DNA of 13,284 nt from Baffinella frigidus (taxonomy: Eukaryota > Cryptophyceae > Cryptomonadales > Baffinellaceae): contig MU646973.1 of assembly GCA_026770585.1 (NCBI GenBank), forward strand, positions 179,681 to 192,964, read 5' to 3'. Position numbers and translations under genes: made by a program. Below the pieces are notes generated by a model. It did no database searches, was not told where the DNA came from, and was given only the letters and a program-made list of their open reading frames with translations. Position 1 is the stretch's first letter. Each line of letters opens with the position of its first letter. Shown piece after piece: positions 11,126 to 13,284 of this stretch.

Positions 11126-12924
11126 CTGGGTTTAGGGTTCAGGGTTCAGGGTTCAGGGTTCAGGGTTCAGGGTTTAGAGTTTGGGGTTTAGGGTTTAGGG
11201 TGTAGGGTTTAGGGTTTAGGGTTTAGGGTTTAGGGTTTAGGGTTTAGGGTTTAGGTTTTAGGGTTTAGGGTTTAGGTTTTAGGTTTTGGGTTGCAGTGTT
11301 TATGGTTTAGTTAGGGTTTAGGGGTTAGGGAAACCTTCTCAGCCTCTGTCTTGACCTCCCCCTCCGGCTTCGCACCATTCGCACCCGCCTCCTTGGTCTC
11401 ACCCTGGTTTAGGGTTCAGGTTTTAGGTTTTAGGGTGTAGGGTGTGGGGTGCAGGGTGTAGGGTGAAGGGCGTAGGGTGTAGGGTGTAGGGTGTAGTGTT
11501 TAGTGTTTAGTGTTTAGTGTTTAGTGTTTAGTGTTTAGTGTTTAGTGTTTAGTGTTTAGTGTTTAGCGTTTAGTGTTGAGTGTTTAGTGCTCAGGGTTTA
11601 ACCTTGGTCTCCCCCTCCACCTTAGCCTCCACCTTGGTCTCGCCCTCGGCCTTGGCCTTGGAGCCATTTGCCTTGGCGTCCGGAAGCTTGTCCAGCTTGA
11701 ACTTGTGCGACAGAGCCTGCACGACCGATGGATGTCAGAAAAATTTAGGGGCTCGGTCCAACCCAAGTGGGTAGGTCCGGGGAGCTCACCCGTAGATTAC
11801 TCCCAACTCCTCAAGAGTGAGGTGGGCTGTGGCCTTCGATGTGAGTGTAAATAAAAGCACCAAAGCACCAAAGATGGATGTCAGAATGGCCACGAGTACA
11901 CCACACAGCGGACTTCGAAGGGATTTCGAATAACCCCTAGGCGAAAAGACCCAGGACCCTACGGTAGGCAACCCGTATGGGCATTGGGGGGTTCATACGG
12001 ATAAGGTAACGGAAAAGTGGCCCGATTTGGGCCTGCGTCCGGGAACACCATTTAATTTAATGGAAATGGGGAACGTGTACTGGGCGACGACTCTCATACG
12101 TCCAGGGTTACAGGTAACCAGAAAAACTTCTGATCAATCAACAGTGTGGGACTCTCCGCAAACAAGACCTCAAAACGCACCGCTTTACATTTTCGAGGGG
12201 GCTCGTAACCCGGGTCTCCATTTTCGAGACAAAGAGCGTGAGCTGTAACCTGGGTCTCCATTTTCGAGACAAAGAGTGGACCTTGTGTTGGGAGTAACCC
12301 CTGTAGTTGCCTCGCGCGTTTTCTCCCAAAATCGCCGGGCAAAACGCTACATGGGGTTACTCGACAATAAGGCCCCACACCGCTCGTAGAGTGGTCCTAG
12401 GCCCATAGACATCGGCCTACTGTAGGCTCCTATGGCGTGGAGGACCTTGGGTTGGAGTGACCCCTGTAGTTGCCTCGCGCGTTTTCTCCCAAAATCCCTG
12501 ATAATCGGTTAAATGGCTCCAATTCCAGTGCTAAATCCTGGATAAATCGAGGCTCGTAACCTGGATCTCCATCTTGGAGACGAAGAGGGTCAGCTGCTGG
12601 GTGCCGCGCCACCCCGCCATAAACACCGAACGGCTCCCCTAGGGTTTGGGGGTTAGGGATTAGGGATGAGGGATTAGGGATGAGGGTTTAGGGTGTAGGG
12701 TTCAGGGTTTAGGGTAAACAGGGTTTGGGGTTTGGGGTTTGGGGTTTGGGGTTTGGGGTTTGGGGTTTGAGTTTTGGGGTTTGGGGTTTGGGGTGTAGAG
12801 TTTAGAGTTTAGGGTTTAGAGTTTAGTGTTGAGGGTGTAGCGTCTAGGGTTTGGGGTACACCTGGTACTCGGGAGTGTCGAGGACGAAGAGCAGGCACCC
12901 GCCATCCATCGCTGCACAGTCGGC
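11075..12924 (-). CDS. Multi-exon gene with telomere-repeat introns and Lys/Glu-rich tail, 5' partial
   Basis: The proposed join on the - strand is 12924-12862, 12593-12561, 11716-11603, 11403-11335 and 11125-11075. This gives 330 bp, 109 codons plus TAG. Every exon is phase 0, with GT donors and AG acceptors. The three last exons are the firmest: their two introns are pure telomere-like repeat. The 63-bp exon reads ADCAAMDGGCLLFVLDTPEYQ minus its last residue at the splice edge. The 33-bp microexon (LTLFVSKMEIQ) is less certain. The C-terminus is a charged tail of KVEGETK-type motifs ending ASEEEVVAAV. I do not recognise the family, and the N-terminus lies beyond the window or in unrecognised exons. 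Confidence 0.65.
11126..11334 (-). repeat. 209-bp telomere-like intron
   Basis: On the sense strand it is CCCTAAA with CCCTGAA and a few variants. It contains exactly one GT (the donor) and one AG (the acceptor). Confidence 0.85.
11335..11403 (-). CDS. Exon of Lys/Glu-rich tail, - strand gene
   Basis: 69 bp, 23 codons, GETKEAGANGAKPEG to TEAEK. Starts with the same GETK as the end of the preceding exon. The donor AAG|GTTTCCCTAACC opens into repeat. Phase 0 at both ends. Confidence 0.75.
11404..11602 (-). repeat. 199-bp telomere-like intron
   Basis: On the sense strand it is CCCTACA, CACTAAA, CCCTAAA and similar units. The only GT is the donor. One extra AG lies about 12 nt after the donor, too near to act as acceptor, and the next AG is the acceptor CTAAACCAG. 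About a dozen CACTAAA units form a homogeneous sub-array (11493-11590). Confidence 0.8.
11603..11716 (-). CDS. Exon with KVEGETK motifs, - strand gene
   Basis: 114 bp, 38 codons, from ALSHKFKLDKLPDAK to KVEGETK. The acceptor is GTCGTGCAG|GCT with a possible branch site CTGAC about 18 nt upstream. The donor AAG|GTTAAACCC opens into repeat. The high-GC third positions are typical of coding DNA. Confidence 0.75.
11741..11872. mobile_element. Retroposon-like insertion of repeat R with 14-bp target duplication
   Basis: A 132-bp insert is flanked by perfect direct repeats GATGGATGTCAGAA (11727-11740 and 11873-11886). The insert is the reverse complement of 9212-9336 with few differences. A long perfect target duplication is characteristic of target-primed retroposition (SINE-like), but no tRNA-type A/B box is clear. 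It lies in the intron, about 25 bp upstream of the 11603-11716 exon. Confidence 0.75.
11893..12027. repeat. Dispersed repeat D, copy 2
   Basis: See 6679-6803. It begins 7 bp after the right target duplication of the repeat R insert. Confidence 0.75.
12210..12276 (-). pseudogene. Two tandem copies of the microexon
   Basis: 12242-12210 reads LTLFVSKMETR and 12276-12250 reads LFVSKMETQ. They are separated by GTTACAG, seven bases that contain both a donor and an acceptor but are too short to be spliced, so at most one is usable. Read as duplicates of 12561-12593. Confidence 0.5.
12279..12334. repeat. Direct repeat Y, copy 1
   Basis: ACCTTG.GTTG and CCCCTGTAGTTGCCTCGCGC through TTTTCTCCCAAAATC match 12443-12496. 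The order relative to the microexon copies is reversed between the two sites, so it is not a simple tandem duplication. Confidence 0.7.
12375..12440. repeat. Palindromic segment with CCTAGG/CCTACTGTAGG core
   Basis: CCACACCGC...GTGGTCCTAGG and CCTACTGTAGGCTCC...GGCGTGG form an imperfect inverted repeat, like the cores of the MITEs. Possibly a degraded MITE. Confidence 0.4.
12443..12496. repeat. Direct repeat Y, copy 2
   Basis: Matches 12279-12334. Confidence 0.7.
12561..12593 (-). CDS. Possible 33-bp microexon of the - strand gene
   Basis: LTLFVSKMEIQ, phase 0, between a NAGNAG acceptor (CCCAGCAG) and the donor CAG|GTTACG. Compared with the copy at 12210-12242, five of seven differences are synonymous third-position changes, which favours past coding. 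Use of the first AG would add one Gln. It could instead be part of a dispersed repeat. Confidence 0.4.
12641..12859 (-). repeat. Telomere-like array in the intron after the first visible exon
   Basis: On + it reads TTAGGGA, TTTAGGG and a homogeneous TTTGGGG run (12721-12790). C-rich on the sense (-) strand, starting just after the GTGTACC donor. Confidence 0.75.
12862..12924 (-). CDS. First visible exon of the - strand gene
   Basis: 63 bp, 21 codons, ending VLDTPEYQ. The acceptor is CCGAACCCAG|GCC, the donor CAG|GTGTACCCCAAACCC opens into CCCCAAA repeat. A 27-bp duplicate of its 5' end lies at 13115-13141. Confidence 0.65.
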
Positions 12925-12955
12925 CTGGGTTCGGTGTGAGGGGTTAGGGGTTTAA

Positions 12956-13090
12956 TCTCCGCAAAAGTATTAATTAATTGCTTGCGGACAACGAAATTTA
13001 CTACGCGATTGGGTCATGCTAGTAATTATAAATAATTTGTGTAGTAAATTTCGTTACGCCATGAGTCATTAATTCATACTTTTGCGGGGA
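12956..13090. mobile_element. Nested palindromic MITE (AACGAAATTTAC core), copy 2
   Basis: The outer inverted repeats 12956-12979 and 13067-13090 (CCGCAAAAGTATNAATTAAT) and inner inverted repeats 12990-13006 and 13039-13055 (AACGAAATTTACTACRC) give a fully self-complementary 135-bp element. It lies 30 bp upstream of the exon 12862-12924 on its coding strand. Confidence 0.85.
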
Positions 13091-13114
13091 TGAGGTTTGG
13101 GATGCGGGATGAGG

Positions 13115-13141
13115 CCCGCCATCCATCGCTACACTGTCCGC
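13115..13141 (-). pseudogene. 5' fragment of exon 12862-12924 (duplicate)
   Basis: With its acceptor (CTACCCAG), it reads ADSVAMDGG against ADCAAMDGG, then breaks into non-homologous CCTCATCCCGC repeat. Confidence 0.6.
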
Positions 13142-13145
13142 CTGG

Positions 13146-13284
13146 GTAGGGGTGAGGGGGTGAGGGGTTAGGGATGCGGGATGAGGGTTTAGGGATTCAG
13201 GTTTGGGGTTTGGGGTTTGGGGTTTGGGGTTTGGGGTTTGGGGTTTGGGGTTTGGGGTTTGGGGTTTATGGCTTAGGGTTCAGG
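13146..13284. repeat. Telomere-like array to the window end
   Basis: TTAGGGA variants followed by a homogeneous TTTGGGG run (13200-13265). Same orientation as the other arrays of the - strand gene. Confidence 0.8.

Noticed and set aside
12094-12378. 94-codon - strand frame
   Set aside because: It runs through the duplicated microexon and repeat Y without splicing; the similarity between its halves is from the repeats.
1-13284. A true chromosome end (telomere)
   Set aside because: Arrays are short, degenerate, in both orientations and interrupted by exons and MITEs; they are interstitial.
1-13284. tRNA, rRNA or riboswitch
   Set aside because: No cloverleaf with A/B boxes or rRNA-like conserved segment was recognised by eye.

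Overview
The window looks like nuclear DNA of a microbial eukaryote, most likely a GC-rich alga. It contains plant-type telomere-like repeats (CCCTAAA/TTTAGGG and variants) scattered internally in both orientations, GT-AG spliced genes, ankyrin-repeat proteins, a protein with a eukaryotic-style signal peptide, and many short non-autonomous palindromic elements (MITEs). No bacterial operon, rRNA, tRNA or CRISPR array is visible. A cryptophyte-like alga is a guess from memory of similar repeat-derived peptides ('YRGTSLIR'), not something the sequence proves.

Layout. (1) 1-3270, + strand: a 5'-partial gene of five short exons (232-324, 631-679, 1798-1922, 2876-2988, 3174-3270) that join in one frame to a TGA stop. 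Its introns are largely or entirely CCCTAAA-type repeats, with MITEs and older dispersed repeats in the two long ones. (2) 3271-4618: gene-free, with a cluster of 121-bp MITEs and a 164-bp foldback. (3) 4619-6182: a divergent pair of apparently intronless genes, a small secreted protein (- strand) and an ankyrin protein (+ strand), sharing about 100 bp of upstream DNA. (4) 6183-8724: gene-free, with telomere-like arrays, a large imperfect foldback, dispersed repeats and a second MITE family. (5) 8725-9180: a short ankyrin gene (- strand) whose 3' end runs into TTTAGGG repeat. Its upstream DNA is a copy of a mobile repeat. (6) 9181-11066: gene-free, with many MITEs, a partial duplication and a CT/CG microsatellite. 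(7) 11075-12924, - strand: a second gene made of short phase-0 exons separated by telomere-like introns. It has a Lys/Glu-rich tail and a TAG stop. (8) 12925-13284: a MITE, an exon fragment and more repeat.

The most notable signal is that telomere-like repeats act as introns in two unrelated genes on opposite strands. In both, the C-rich (CCCTAAA) strand is the sense strand. In that orientation the repeat and nearly all its variants contain neither GT nor AG, so each intron carries almost no splice dinucleotides except those at its ends. Several exons also have truncated copies ('echoes') close by. The MITE families share a palindromic CCTAGG...CCCTACNGTAGG core. All of this is read by eye; no transcript or database evidence was available.
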